DNA of 64,000 nt, from positions 9,176,001 through 9,240,000 of the forward strand of contig NZ_CP016438.1 of assembly GCF_001685355.1 (NCBI RefSeq). The letters are read 5' to 3'. A program made the translations under genes and the position numbers. Within the stretch, counting starts at the first letter, position 1; the number at the start of each line of letters is the position of its first letter. The stretch is from Streptomyces lincolnensis. Its GTDB lineage: Bacteria; Actinomycetota; Actinomycetes; Streptomycetales; Streptomycetaceae. The notes under the pieces are model-generated. The model made no database searches. It saw only the letters and a list, made by a program, of their open reading frames with translations, and was not told the origin of the DNA. Positions 7,741 through 16,556 of the stretch are shown piece after piece.

Positions 7741-8709
7741 GTGGATTTCCGGGATGTCGGTTCGGTGAGGGCGCGGCTCGCGCTGCGCCATGTTGCGGGT
7801 GTCTCCTCGGGGCCGGCCCTCGCCGGTGACCTGCGCATCACGCTCAACTTCCACCCGGACCGGCTGGTGCGCGGCCTGTCCGTCCTGGACGCGCTGGCCC
7901 AGGACGGCGCCTACCACTCGCAGTTCGTCACCGGTACCAGCAACGGCGGGCTCACCGCCCATCCCGGCGGCGACCGCTGGCGCTGGGAGAGCCGGATCTT
8001 CGGCGGCGCCTACGACGACGCGGACCCCCATGAGCGGCCCGTGTACGGCGCGTTGAACTTCCGCGGCCAGGTCGTCGGCGCCGCTCCTCGGTTCGGTTCC
8101 TCGCACTTCCGGCTGACCGGTGCCGCGTCGGCCCGGGCCACCTTCTGCTACCCCGACAGCGCCGCCGAGCCGGTCGACTTCGGCGTCGCCGCCGGGATGT
8201 CCCTGATCGCACTGGCCGAGGGGGACGAGCAGGACGCCCTCAACGACTACATCGAGGCCCAGGTGCACGCCGGTGTCGTCCTCGCCCGGGACGTGGAGGC
8301 GCTCGTCCTGGACGCCTGCTACCGCGGTACGTCCGTGGAGGCGGCCGCGCGTCGGCTGCCCTGCCCGGTGGAGTGGCACCCCGGCTACCGCCTCACGGTC
8401 GCCGAGCTGTACCGCCACGCCGACTACCGCGGGCCGGAGTACGCCGACCTGGGCGCCCGCATCGCCGAGGACGGCCGGATCGACCCACGGATCATCGGCG
8501 ACGCGGCCCGCACGGGGCGCCACGAACTCCAGGACCTGAAGATGGTGTGGCACACCCTGGCCCGCTTCGGCGCGCCGGAGGGAGCGGGGACGGCCCTGCG
8601 GCAGAGCGCCGTCTACTCCTCGGTCGTAGAGGCCGGTGTCACTGAGGCCGGTGTCGCCGAGGCCGGTGTCGGCGGCCACACCCCGGAGGTCAGCACCCCC
8701 AGCGCGTAG
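7741..8709 (+). CDS. DUF3626 domain-containing protein
   Basis: The protein has 322 residues from GTG 7741, chosen because GAGGGGGAG directly precedes it; the upstream in-frame ATG (7705) abuts the CCTAGG palindrome and lacks a ribosome-binding site. The sequence carries the DUF3626 signature: a start like DLRITLNFHPDR, then GGDRWRWESRIFGGAYD and YGALN. The biochemical function is unknown. Because of 15-base tandem repeats at 8629-8673, the C-terminus carries three EAGV units that look non-domain. The last 97 bases overlap the 3' end of the convergent LuxR-type gene. Confidence 0.85.
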   Translation: MDFRDVGSVRARLALRHVAGVSSGPALAGDLRITLNFHPDRLVRGLSVLDALAQDGAYHSQFVTGTSNGGLTAHPGGDRWRWESRIFGGAYDDADPHERPVYGALNFRGQVVGAAPRFGSSHFRLTGAASARATFCYPDSAAEPVDFGVAAGMSLIALAEGDEQDALNDYIEAQVHAGVVLARDVEALVLDACYRGTSVEAAARRLPCPVEWHPGYRLTVAELYRHADYRGPEYADLGARIAEDGRIDPRIIGDAARTGRHELQDLKMVWHTLARFGAPEGAGTALRQSAVYSSVVEAGVTEAGVAEAGVGGHTPEVSTPSA

Positions 8710-9290
8710 GCGCGCGCGACCAGTTCCGTACGGTTCGCCGCGCCCCAGCGCGCGGACAGGCGCCGCAGGTGGTAGGTGACGCCGTCCGTGGTGAGCCCGG
8801 TCTCGCGGGCGGCCCGTGCGGTGGTGGCGCCGCCGGCGAGCAGGGCCAGGATGCGGGCCTCGACCGGCGCGACCCGCACGGGTGCCGCCTCCCGTGCGTG
8901 CGGCTCGCGCTCGCCCAGGACCCGCAGCATCACCAGCAGCGCGGGCGTCTCCTCGACCGTGTCGCTCACCGGGTCCGCCGTCAGCTCCCCGTACTTCCGC
9001 GTACCGCCGGGCCCCTCCCAGGTCACCGACACCTGGTAGCGGGACCGGTGCCGCAGCCGCAGCGCCTGGGCGATCCGCTCCACCTGACCTGCCTCCCGCG
9101 GGCGGAACAGGTCCAGCACCTCACGCCCGCGCAGCCGCCCCGGCGCGGTCCCGCACTCCGCGGCCATCGCCGGATTGGCCAGCAGGACAGCGCCGTACAC
9201 ATCGCAGACCGCGACCGGCACCGAGACCCGGTCGAAGATCAGGAAGGCGCGGTTGCGCCACATCACGGCTTCCGGGTGGGGCGAGTCCAC
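8613..9290 (-). CDS. PAS-domain LuxR-type transcriptional regulator
   Basis: The protein has 225 residues from GTG 9290, which has GGAGG five bases upstream; an ATG at 9326 has none. A PAS-like sensor (residues about 15-115: VPVAVCDVYGAVLLAN) precedes a LuxR-family HTH (residues about 140-195: GATTARAARETGLTTDGVTYHLRRL). The C-terminal 20 residues are low-complexity TPAS repeats encoded opposite the DUF3626 tail. It diverges from the CYP102-like fusion gene, 141 bases away, and is the obvious candidate regulator of that enzyme, perhaps sensing a hydrophobic substrate through PAS. Confidence 0.85.
   Translation of the reverse strand: MDSPHPEAVMWRNRAFLIFDRVSVPVAVCDVYGAVLLANPAMAAECGTAPGRLRGREVLDLFRPREAGQVERIAQALRLRHRSRYQVSVTWEGPGGTRKYGELTADPVSDTVEETPALLVMLRVLGEREPHAREAAPVRVAPVEARILALLAGGATTARAARETGLTTDGVTYHLRRLSARWGAANRTELVARAYALGVLTSGVWPPTPASATPASVTPASTTEE
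8629..8673. repeat. 15-bp tandem repeat, three copies, in overlapping gene ends
   Basis: GAGGCCGGTGTC recurs at 8629, 8644 and 8659 with a 15-base period. Read forward it encodes EAGVx repeats of the DUF3626 tail; read in reverse it encodes SxTPA repeats of the LuxR tail. The expansion keeps both frames open. Confidence 0.9.
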
Positions 9291-9335
9291 AAGCACCTCC
9301 AGTCGCTCGACGCAAGGCCGACGCATGTACGTGCA

Positions 9336-9351
9336 CTACACAATCATGTAG
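9336..9351. promoter_or_regulatory. Inverted repeat between LuxR and CYP102-like genes
   Basis: CTACA (9336-9340) and TGTAG (9347-9351) flank CAATCA in the 141-base divergent region, next to the palindrome GTGCAC (9331-9336). It is a candidate binding site for the PAS-LuxR protein. Confidence 0.4.
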
Positions 9352-9431
9352 GTCCGGGGCGCGGGCGGCCGGGTGGCGTGGACCACCCTTGATCTCAGTA
9401 CTCCCGTACCGCGAAAGGCAGTTGTCGCGCC

Positions 9432-12400
9432 ATGCCCCCCACCGCGCAGACCACCCCGGATCTCCCCGACGTCCCGGTCGTCGACATCTCCGACACCGGC
9501 CCCGGGTGCACGCCCCTCCAGCAGGTCATGGGGCTGATGCGCGAGCACGGCCCGCTGCTGGTGCGCAGGCTGCACGGGCGGGACGTCACCTTCGTCGCGG
9601 ACCTGGACCTCGTCACCGAGCTGGCCGACGAGACCCGGTTCGCCAAGGCGGTCGGCCCCGCGCTGGAGAACGTCCGGGAGTTCGCCGCCGACGGGCTGTT
9701 CACCGCCTACAGCGAGGAACCGAACTGGGCCAGGGCCCATGACATCCTGATGCCCGCCTTCGCGCTGGGCTCGATGCGGACCTACCACCCGGTGATGCTG
9801 GAGGTGGCGCGTCGGCTGATCGGCTCCTGGGACCGGGCCGCCTTTGCCGGACGGCCGGTGAACGTCCCGGACGACATGACCCGGATGACGCTCGACACCA
9901 TCGGCCTCGCCGGATTCGGCTACGACTTCGGCTCCTTCGACCGGGACGAGCCGCACCCCTTCGTGGAGTCGATGGTGCGCTGCCTGGAGTGGGCCATGAC
10001 CCGCCTGGCCCGCACCCCCGGCAGCGACCACACGGCGGCCGACGAGGCGTTCCGCACGGACGCCGCCCACCTCGCGCAGGTCGTCGACGACGTGATCAAC
10101 GCCCGTCTGGCCTCCGGCGAGAGTGGCGGCGACGACCTCCTCGGCCTCATGCTCACCGCCACGCATCCGGCCGACGGCACCACCCTGGACACCACCAACA
10201 TCCGCAACCAGGTGATCACCTTCCTGATCGCCGGTCACGAGACGACCTCCGGCGCGATGTCGTTCGCGATGTACTACCTGGCCAAGCACCCGGCCGTGCT
10301 CCAGCTCGTACGGCGCGAGGTGGACGAACTGTGGGGCGACACCGCCGACCCGGAGCCGACCTTCGACGAGGTCGGCCGGCTCACCTACACCCGGCAGGTC
10401 CTCAACGAGGCGCTCAGGCTCTGGCCGACCGCCGCCGCGTTCAGCCGTCAGGCCCGCGAGGACACCCTGCTCGGCGGCCGGATCCCGCTGCGCGCCGGAC
10501 AGGCGCTCACCGTCGTCGCGCCGATGCTCCACCGGCAGCCCGTCTGGGGCGACAACCCCGAGCTGTTCGACCCCTCCCGCTTCACGCCCGAGGCCGAGGC
10601 GGCCCGCTCCCCGCACGCCTTCAAGCCCTTCGGCACCGGTGAACGCGCCTGCATCGGGCGGCAGTTCGCCCTGCACGAGGCGACCATGCTGCTCGCCCTC
10701 CTGGTCCACCGCTACCGGCTGCACGACCACGCCGACTACCGCCTCACCGTCAAGGAGGCGCTCACCCTCAAGCCCGACGGCTTCACCCTCACCCTGACCC
10801 CGCGCACCGGCGCCGACCGCGCCCACCCGCCCCTGCCGGGCGCCGCGCCGCTGACCGAGGCCGCCGCGGTCTCCGACGCCGCCCTCCCCGCCCGGGTCCG
10901 CCGGGGCACCCGCGCCCTCTTCCTGCACGGCAGCAACTACGGCACCTGCCGCGACTTCGCCGCCCGGCTCGCCGACGAGGCAGCCGCCGTGGGCTGCGAG
11001 ACCGAGGTCGCCCCGCTGGACGCCTACGCGGGCGGCCTGCCCACCGACCGCACGGTCGTGATCACCGCCGCCTCCTACAACGGCCAACCCACCGACGACG
11101 CCCGGCAGTTCGCGACCTGGCTGGACGAGGCCACCGACGCCGGCGGCGTCCACTACGCCGTCCTCGGCGTCGGCGACCGCAACTGGGCCGCCACCTACCA
11201 GCACGTCCCGACCCGCATCGACGAGCGCCTCGCCGAACTGGGCGCCACCCGCCTGCTGGACCGTGCCGCCGGCGACGCCTCCGGCGACCTCACCGGTACC
11301 GTCCGCGCCTTCACCGCCGACCTGCGCACCGCGCTGCTCACGGCCCACGGCGACCCGGACGCCGTCGCCCCGGCGCCCGAACCGGAGACCGCCTACGAGG
11401 TCCGGACCCTGACCTCGGGCCCGCTGGACGCCCTCGCCGAGCGGCATGACCTGGTCCCGATGACCGTCACCGAGGCCTACGGCCTCACCGCCCCCGGCCA
11501 CCCCCGCCTCAAGCGGTTCGTACGGCTCGCCCTGCCGGCCGGCACCACCTACCGCACCGCCGACCACGTCACCGTGCTCCCGGTCAACGACAAGGCACTC
11601 GTCGAGCGGGCCGCCGCGGCCCTCGGCGTCGACCTGGACTCCGTCCTGGACATCAGGGCCACCCGCCCGCGCAGCGACGGCCTCGCCGTGGACCGGCCCT
11701 TGACGGTACGTCAACTGCTCGCACACCACGTCGAGTTGCTCCGGCGCCCGAGTGCCGGGCAGCGGTCCGCGCTGGCCACCGCCAACCCCTGCCCGCCCGA
11801 GCGCGCCCAGTTGGCCGCCCTCGGCGACGACGACCCGCGCACACTGGTGGAGCTCTTCGAGGCCTACCCGGCCCTGCGCGGCGCCCTCGACTGGCCGGCG
11901 CTGCTCGACCTCCTCACGCCCCTGCGCCCGCGCCACTACTCGGTGTCCTCGTCGCCGGCCACCGACCCCGGGCACGTCGACCTGATGGTCTCCCTGCTGG
12001 AGGCGCCCGCCCGCTCCGGCAACGGCACCTACCGCGGCGTCGGCTCCGGCCACCTCGCCGGCGTCCAGCCCGGGGACACCGTCCTGGCCCGCGTCCAGCC
12101 CTGCCGGGACGCCTTCCGGGTCGACCACTCCCGGCCGGTCGTCATGATCGCCGCCGGTACCGGCCTGGCGCCCTTCCGCGGAGCCGTCGCCGACCGGGTC
12201 GCCGCGCTGGCCCGGGGGGAACAACTGCCGCCCGCCCTCTGCTACTTCGGCTGCGACGCCCCGGAGGCCGACTTCCTGCACGCCGAGGAACTGCGCGCCG
12301 CGCAGACCGCCGGGGCCGTCCGCCTGCGCCCCGCCTTCAGCGCCGTACCGGAGGGCGAGGTGCGGTTCGTGCAGCACCGCGTCGCCGCCGAGGCCGACGA

Positions 12401-12599
12401 GGTGGCTGAGCTGCTGGACGCGGGCGCCCGGGTGTACGTCTGCGGCGACGGTTCGCGGATGGCCCCCGGGGTGCGGGAGGCGTTCCGTACGCTGTACCGG
12501 GAACGCACGCCGGGTGCCGACGAGGCCGCCGCCGAGCGCTGGCTCGACGGGCTGGTGCGGGACGGCCGCTACGTCGAGGACGTGTACGCGGCCGGCTGA
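9432..12599 (+). CDS. Self-sufficient cytochrome P450 / NADPH-P450 reductase fusion (CYP102 class)
   Basis: The protein has 1055 residues, matching the length of P450 BM3-type enzymes. The P450 domain (1-455) shows the I-helix AGHETTSG, the ExxR helix (NEALRLWP) and the heme loop FGTGERACIGRQ with Cys407. A short linker leads to an FMN flavodoxin domain (from about 494, HGSNYGTC), an FAD domain with RHYSVSSSP (about 834) and an NADPH site AAGTGLAPF (about 907), ending VEDVYA. Such enzymes hydroxylate fatty acids near the omega end in the cytosol with NADPH only. GAAAGG lies upstream of the ATG at a long spacing. An APH-like gene follows after 74 bases, possibly co-transcribed. Confidence 0.96.
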   Translation: MPPTAQTTPDLPDVPVVDISDTGPGCTPLQQVMGLMREHGPLLVRRLHGRDVTFVADLDLVTELADETRFAKAVGPALENVREFAADGLFTAYSEEPNWARAHDILMPAFALGSMRTYHPVMLEVARRLIGSWDRAAFAGRPVNVPDDMTRMTLDTIGLAGFGYDFGSFDRDEPHPFVESMVRCLEWAMTRLARTPGSDHTAADEAFRTDAAHLAQVVDDVINARLASGESGGDDLLGLMLTATHPADGTTLDTTNIRNQVITFLIAGHETTSGAMSFAMYYLAKHPAVLQLVRREVDELWGDTADPEPTFDEVGRLTYTRQVLNEALRLWPTAAAFSRQAREDTLLGGRIPLRAGQALTVVAPMLHRQPVWGDNPELFDPSRFTPEAEAARSPHAFKPFGTGERACIGRQFALHEATMLLALLVHRYRLHDHADYRLTVKEALTLKPDGFTLTLTPRTGADRAHPPLPGAAPLTEAAAVSDAALPARVRRGTRALFLHGSNYGTCRDFAARLADEAAAVGCETEVAPLDAYAGGLPTDRTVVITAASYNGQPTDDARQFATWLDEATDAGGVHYAVLGVGDRNWAATYQHVPTRIDERLAELGATRLLDRAAGDASGDLTGTVRAFTADLRTALLTAHGDPDAVAPAPEPETAYEVRTLTSGPLDALAERHDLVPMTVTEAYGLTAPGHPRLKRFVRLALPAGTTYRTADHVTVLPVNDKALVERAAAALGVDLDSVLDIRATRPRSDGLAVDRPLTVRQLLAHHVELLRRPSAGQRSALATANPCPPERAQLAALGDDDPRTLVELFEAYPALRGALDWPALLDLLTPLRPRHYSVSSSPATDPGHVDLMVSLLEAPARSGNGTYRGVGSGHLAGVQPGDTVLARVQPCRDAFRVDHSRPVVMIAAGTGLAPFRGAVADRVAALARGEQLPPALCYFGCDAPEADFLHAEELRAAQTAGAVRLRPAFSAVPEGEVRFVQHRVAAEADEVAELLDAGARVYVCGDGSRMAPGVREAFRTLYRERTPGADEAAAERWLDGLVRDGRYVEDVYAAG

Positions 12600-12620
12600 C
12601 GACCGGTACGCGGGCGACCG

Positions 12621-12650
12621 ACGCGGCAGGACGCGGCAGGACGCGGCAGG
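12621..12650. repeat. 10-bp perfect tandem repeat, three copies
   Basis: ACGCGGCAGG is repeated exactly three times between the P450 fusion stop and the kinase ribosome-binding site (GAGGAGAG). It shifts spacing in the leader and could be hypervariable. Confidence 0.95.
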
Positions 12651-12673
12651 ACGAAGAGGAGAGTGGACGAGCG

Positions 12674-13672
12674 ATGGACTCCTGGGAACGTGCCCGGCTC
12701 GTACTGGACGGCGCACATCTGTCCGCGGACCGCCTCGCCCACCTCCGCCCGCTGACCGGCGGCACCTACAACACGGTGGAGGAACTCCTCCTCACCGACG
12801 GCAGCCGCTACGTCCTGAAGGTCGCCCCCGACCCCTCCGTCCCCGGGATGAGGCACGAGAAGCGGCTCCTGGTCGCCGAAGCGGAGTTCTACCGCGCGGC
12901 CGCCGAGGCCGGCGTCCCGGCACCGCGCACCCTCGCCCTCGGCGAGGAGCCCGCCGTGGCGCATCTGCTGATGACGGCCTGCCCCGGCGAACCCTGGGAC
13001 GGGTCCGTCACGGACGCCGAACGGGCCCCGCTGCGCACCGAGTTGGGCCGCCAGACGGCCCGGCTGCACCGGATCACCGGGCCCGGCTTCGGCTACCCCT
13101 CCGGCGCCCTCGGACCGCTCGCCCCCGACTGGCGGACCGCCTTCGGCATCATGGTCGAGGCGGTCCTGGACGACGTCCGCGACTACCGGGCCCGGCTGCC
13201 GCGTCCCGTCGAGACGGTGGCCCGCACGCTCAGGGCCGGTTTCCCCGCTCTCGACGAGGTCATCACACCCCGTCTGGTCCACTTCGACCTGTGGGACGGG
13301 AACATCCTCCTGGACCGCCCGGCAGGCGAGGAGCCCCGCATCGGCGGGCTCATCGACGGCGAGCGGATGTTCTGGGGCGATCCCCTCGCCGACTTCGTCT
13401 CCCTGGCGCTGCTGGCGGACATCGAGCAGGACACGGCGTTCCTCGCGGGCTACCGGGACGCCGGCGGCCGGACGGACTTCGACGCCTCGGCCCGTCTGCG
13501 CCTCGCCCTCTACCGGGCCTACCTCTACCTGATCATGCTCACCGAAGGAGTCCCGCGGGCCTTCGAGGCCGATCGTTGGCGATGGCTGGAGGAGGCGGTC
13601 GCCCCCGAACTCGTGGCCGCGCTGGACGAGATCGAGGATCTCGCCCCGCGGCTCGGGCCCGTCGGCCCTTGA
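12674..13672 (+). CDS. Aminoglycoside phosphotransferase (APH)-like kinase
   Basis: The protein has 332 residues with the APH/choline-kinase fold: a Gly-rich loop TGGTYNTV near residue 30, ATP-contacting Lys in YVLKVA, catalytic loop HFDLWDGNIL and metal-binding LIDGERMFWGDPLADF. The substrate is not predictable; the family covers antibiotic kinases, homoserine and fructosamine kinases and many orphans. It lies 74 bases downstream of the P450 fusion and may share its transcript. A GAGGAG element stands 10 bases before the ATG. The codons for the last residues and the stop lie inside a 27-base duplication. Confidence 0.88.
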   Translation: MDSWERARLVLDGAHLSADRLAHLRPLTGGTYNTVEELLLTDGSRYVLKVAPDPSVPGMRHEKRLLVAEAEFYRAAAEAGVPAPRTLALGEEPAVAHLLMTACPGEPWDGSVTDAERAPLRTELGRQTARLHRITGPGFGYPSGALGPLAPDWRTAFGIMVEAVLDDVRDYRARLPRPVETVARTLRAGFPALDEVITPRLVHFDLWDGNILLDRPAGEEPRIGGLIDGERMFWGDPLADFVSLALLADIEQDTAFLAGYRDAGGRTDFDASARLRLALYRAYLYLIMLTEGVPRAFEADRWRWLEEAVAPELVAALDEIEDLAPRLGPVGP

Positions 13673-13702
13673 ATCCACCTCGGGCCCGGCGGCCCTTGAA
13701 TC
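13652..13702. repeat. 27-bp-period duplication spanning the APH stop codon
   Basis: A 24-base block beginning CTCGGGCCCG and ending CCTTGAATC occurs at 13652-13675 and again at 13679-13702 with one mismatch. The first copy contains the final codons and TGA of the kinase; the second is entirely downstream and supplies TTGAAT, the likely -35 of the ROK gene. Confidence 0.92.
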
Positions 13703-13725
13703 ACTCCCTCCTTTCCTCATAGTGT
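13696..13725 (+). promoter_or_regulatory. Predicted promoter of the ROK gene
   Basis: TTGAAT (13696-13701), an 18-base spacer and TAGTGT (13720-13725) resemble an HrdB-type promoter 28 bases before the ROK start. The -35 lies in the duplicated block described above. Confidence 0.5.
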
Positions 13726-13753
13726 GAATTAAGGGTTCGGGGAAGGGGTTCGG

Positions 13754-15043
13754 ATGGCGGGGCGGAACGGGCGCACGGTACGCGACCTCAGACGGGCCAA
13801 CCGCACGGCCGTGCTGCAACGGCTCTACTTCGACGGCCCCCTCAGCCGCTTCGAGCTCGGCCCGGTCACCGGGCTCAGCTCCGGCTCGATCAGCAACGTC
13901 GTCGCCGACCTGGTCGCCGACGGACTGCTGGAGGAGGCCGGCAGCGTCGAGTCCGACGGCGGGCGCCCGCGCACCCTGCTGCGCGTCGCCCCCGGCAGCG
14001 GACACATGATCGGCGTCGACGTCGGCGAGACCCGGGTGCGCATCGAGCTGTTCGACCTCACCCTCACCGAACTCGCCCGCACGGAACGCCCGTTGACCGA
14101 CCGGGAATACGAGGTCGAGGTCATCGTCGGGCACATCCGCGACGGCATCGCCGAGGTGCTGGCGGAGGTCGGCCTCGCCCCCGAGCGGCTCCTCGGCGTC
14201 GGCATCGGCGTCCCCGGCATCGTCGAGTACACCCCGGAGCGCGGAGCCGTCGTGCACGGGCAGACCATCGGCTGGGACGCGGTCCCGCTGGAGGAACTGC
14301 TGCGGGCCGGGTCACCCCTCCCGGACGACGTCCGGTACTTCATCGACAACGGCGCCCAGACCCTCGGCCAGGCCGAGATGTGGTTCGGCGGCGGACGCGG
14401 CGCCCGCAACGCCGTCGTGGTCCTCTTCGGCTCCGGCGTCGGCGCCTGCCTGGTCACACCCGAGGTGGACCATGGCCGGGCGGTGGAGTGGGGGCACCTG
14501 ACGGTACGGGTGCGGGGGCGCCGGTGCCGCTGCGGCGCCCTCGGCTGTCTGGAGGCGTACGCCGGTGCCGAGTCCCTGCTGCGACGCTGGCACGAGGAGG
14601 GCGGACGGCCCCCGCAGGGCGTCGACGAGGAGACCGCGCTGACCGCGATGATGGCGGCGGCCTACCCGGGCGAGTCAGGCACGGCCGACCCCGTCGCGCT
14701 GGCGGTCCTGGAGGAGACGGCCGAGTACCTGGGGGCCGGCCTGTCCGACCTGATCAACCTCTTCCAGCCCGAGCGCATCCTCATCGGCGGCTGGGCCGGG
14801 CTCCAGCTCGGCGCGCGGTTCCTGCCCGCCGTACGGCGCCACGCCATGTCGTACGCCCTGCGCCACCCGGCGCAGAAGGTGAGCGTCGACCTCGGCCGGC
14901 TCGGGCCCGACGCGGTGACCGTCGGCGCCGCCATCCTGCCGCTCGCCGACTTCTTCGGACGCGGCGGCCGACGCCTGGAGCCCGCGCCCGAGGGGCCCGC
15001 GCCCGCCTGGCGCACCGCACTGGAGGAGCGGGCACCGCACTGA
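13754..15043 (+). CDS. ROK family transcriptional regulator / sugar-kinase homologue
   Basis: The protein has 429 residues; the ATG follows GGGGAAGGGG. An N-terminal winged HTH (residues 10-75: SRFELGPVTGLSSGSISNVVADLVADGLL) precedes a ROK domain with ATP-loop-like DVGETRVRIEL and the zinc/ROK motif CRCGALGCLEAYAG (around residue 258). This NagC/XylR-type layout usually represses carbohydrate genes and is released by a sugar or sugar phosphate. No sugar operon adjoins it here, so its target is unknown. Confidence 0.93.
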   Translation: MAGRNGRTVRDLRRANRTAVLQRLYFDGPLSRFELGPVTGLSSGSISNVVADLVADGLLEEAGSVESDGGRPRTLLRVAPGSGHMIGVDVGETRVRIELFDLTLTELARTERPLTDREYEVEVIVGHIRDGIAEVLAEVGLAPERLLGVGIGVPGIVEYTPERGAVVHGQTIGWDAVPLEELLRAGSPLPDDVRYFIDNGAQTLGQAEMWFGGGRGARNAVVVLFGSGVGACLVTPEVDHGRAVEWGHLTVRVRGRRCRCGALGCLEAYAGAESLLRRWHEEGGRPPQGVDEETALTAMMAAAYPGESGTADPVALAVLEETAEYLGAGLSDLINLFQPERILIGGWAGLQLGARFLPAVRRHAMSYALRHPAQKVSVDLGRLGPDAVTVGAAILPLADFFGRGGRRLEPAPEGPAPAWRTALEERAPH

Positions 15044-15080
15044 CGTTTCGCCGGACCCCGCGGAGGTACTCGCCGCACTT

Positions 15081-15096
15081 GGCTCACAGGTGAGCC
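15081..15096. promoter_or_regulatory. Palindrome GGCTCAC-AG-GTGAGCC
   Basis: Perfect 7-base arms are nested inside GGTAC/GTACC arms in the 78-base gap before the small acidic gene. It is either an operator or a leader hairpin for that gene. Confidence 0.4.
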
Positions 15097-15121
15097 TCGT
15101 ACCAGGTGAAAGGAGCACGTC

Positions 15122-15436
15122 GTGGCCGCCCACCGCAGCGAAGGACCCGGCGAGAACGGTGCGCCCATCCCGCGCGATCTGCCGGACCAGCAGGCGCACG
15201 ACGGCGAGGACCCCTGGGAGGTCGGTGACGGCCGGGCACAGGGCGACACCGTCGACAGCACCGAGGCCGCGGACACCACCGCCGCCGAACGCGCCGGGGA
15301 CTCCGAGCCCGAGGGGACCGAGGACGCCGACGCGGACGTGCCCGACACGGACGAGTCCGGGACGGGCAGGCGGGGCGCACCGCGCTCGGGTGCGGTGCAC
15401 GAGGAGCACCCGGTGCCGGACGAGCCGTCGGCGTGA
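15122..15436 (+). CDS. Short acidic, probably disordered protein
   Basis: The protein has 104 residues from GTG 15122, with AAAGGAG six bases upstream. The composition is dominated by Asp, Glu, Gly, Pro, Ala and Thr, with almost no hydrophobic core, as in the intrinsically disordered short proteins common in Streptomyces. There is no signal peptide or membrane segment. I do not recognise a family; a cytosolic binding or chaperone-like role cannot be told from sequence. Its good ribosome-binding site supports it being real. Confidence 0.6.
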   Translation: MAAHRSEGPGENGAPIPRDLPDQQAHDGEDPWEVGDGRAQGDTVDSTEAADTTAAERAGDSEPEGTEDADADVPDTDESGTGRRGAPRSGAVHEEHPVPDEPSA

Positions 15437-15460
15437 GCGCCGACGGCCCTCCGCCGGCCG

Positions 15461-16489
15461 TCAGCCCACCTTGCGGCCCCTCATCGGCTCCGTCCGGGCC
15501 CCCGCACCCTGCTGCATGCCCTGGAGGAACTCCTCCAGCACCTCGGTCGCCGTGTGCTCCGGGCGCCAGCGCAGTTCCGCGCGGGCGCGGGTGCAGTCCA
15601 TCAGGGGAAGCCTGAGGACCGCGTCGAAGAGGTGCGGGGAGGCGGGCAGCAGGTGCAGGCCCCAGGCGGCGGCGATCGCCGAACGGGCCGCCGCCCGCGG
15701 CAGACGCACCGGGCGGGCGCCGAGCATCTCACCCAGCAGCTCCGCGTCGACCGGCGGCTCGCCCGCCAGGTTGAAGGCACCGCGCACGTCCGAGTGCACC
15801 GCGAGCCGGTAGGCGTCGGCCGCGTCGTCGGTGTGCAGCGCCTGCACCCGCAGCCCCGGGATGTCGGGCAGGAACGGCAGCAGCTCCGGCCGCGCCAGCG
15901 GGCCCGGCAGGAAGCGGCCGCCGAAGATCCGGCGCTGCTCGCTCGCCGACTCCCGCTTGAAGAGGAAGGCCGGCCGCATCCGCACCACCCGCACGCCGGG
16001 ACGGTCACGCTCGAACGTGTCCAGCGCACGCTCCAGATAGGCCTTCTCCCGGCAGTACGCCGCGTCCGGCCAGCCGTGCGTCGGCCACGACTCGTCCACC
16101 GCGTGCCCCTTGGGGCCGGGGGAGTACGCGCCGACGGACGACGCGTGCACCAGCGTCGGCACACCGGCGGCGGCCACCGCGTCGAACACCCGCATGGAAC
16201 CGAGGACGTTCGTGCGCCAGGTGGTCGCCGGATCGTGCGTGGGCTGGAACGCCCAGGCCAGATGGACCACCGCGGCGGCCCCCTCGAACTCCTTGACGAG
16301 ATCGGCCTGCTCGGACGCCAGATCGACGGCGGACCACTCGGTCTTCCGCGGCGACCAGTCGGGGATCCGGCGTGCCAGGCCGCGCACGGACTCGACCTCC
16401 GGGTCCTCGGAGAGAAGGCGCACCAGGCTGGTGCCCACGTTGCCGGTGGCGCCCGTGACGACGATCCTGCTGCCCGCTGAAGTGCTCAC
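15461..16489 (-). CDS. NAD-dependent epimerase/dehydratase (extended SDR)
   Basis: The protein has 342 residues; a GTG start preceded by AAGGAG. The N-terminus has the Rossmann motif VTGATGNVGTSLV (residues about 11-23), followed by VVHLAWAF and the catalytic region HASSVGAYSPG with a downstream YCREK (Tyr-x3-Lys). Extended SDRs act on nucleotide sugars, steroids or terpenoids; the substrate is not deducible. It diverges from the VanX-like gene, with about 67 bases between. Confidence 0.88.
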   Translation of the reverse strand: MSTSAGSRIVVTGATGNVGTSLVRLLSEDPEVESVRGLARRIPDWSPRKTEWSAVDLASEQADLVKEFEGAAAVVHLAWAFQPTHDPATTWRTNVLGSMRVFDAVAAAGVPTLVHASSVGAYSPGPKGHAVDESWPTHGWPDAAYCREKAYLERALDTFERDRPGVRVVRMRPAFLFKRESASEQRRIFGGRFLPGPLARPELLPFLPDIPGLRVQALHTDDAADAYRLAVHSDVRGAFNLAGEPPVDAELLGEMLGARPVRLPRAAARSAIAAAWGLHLLPASPHLFDAVLRLPLMDCTRARAELRWRPEHTATEVLEEFLQGMQQGAGARTEPMRGRKVG

Positions 16490-16556
16490 CGTCGGCTCCT
16501 TACGGCCGCTGGACCTGCGGAGGTGCCCGAGTACCCGGGTGCGGGAGGATCACTCC

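Noticed and set aside
12621..12650. Short direct repeats as a CRISPR array
   Set aside because: Units are 10 bases with no spacers; the 13- and 15-base repeats elsewhere also lack spacers and cas genes.
9336..12716. 1126-codon open frame on the minus strand
   Set aside because: It is antisense to the P450-reductase fusion, which has every expected motif. The minus-strand product is Gly/Val-rich shadow sequence.
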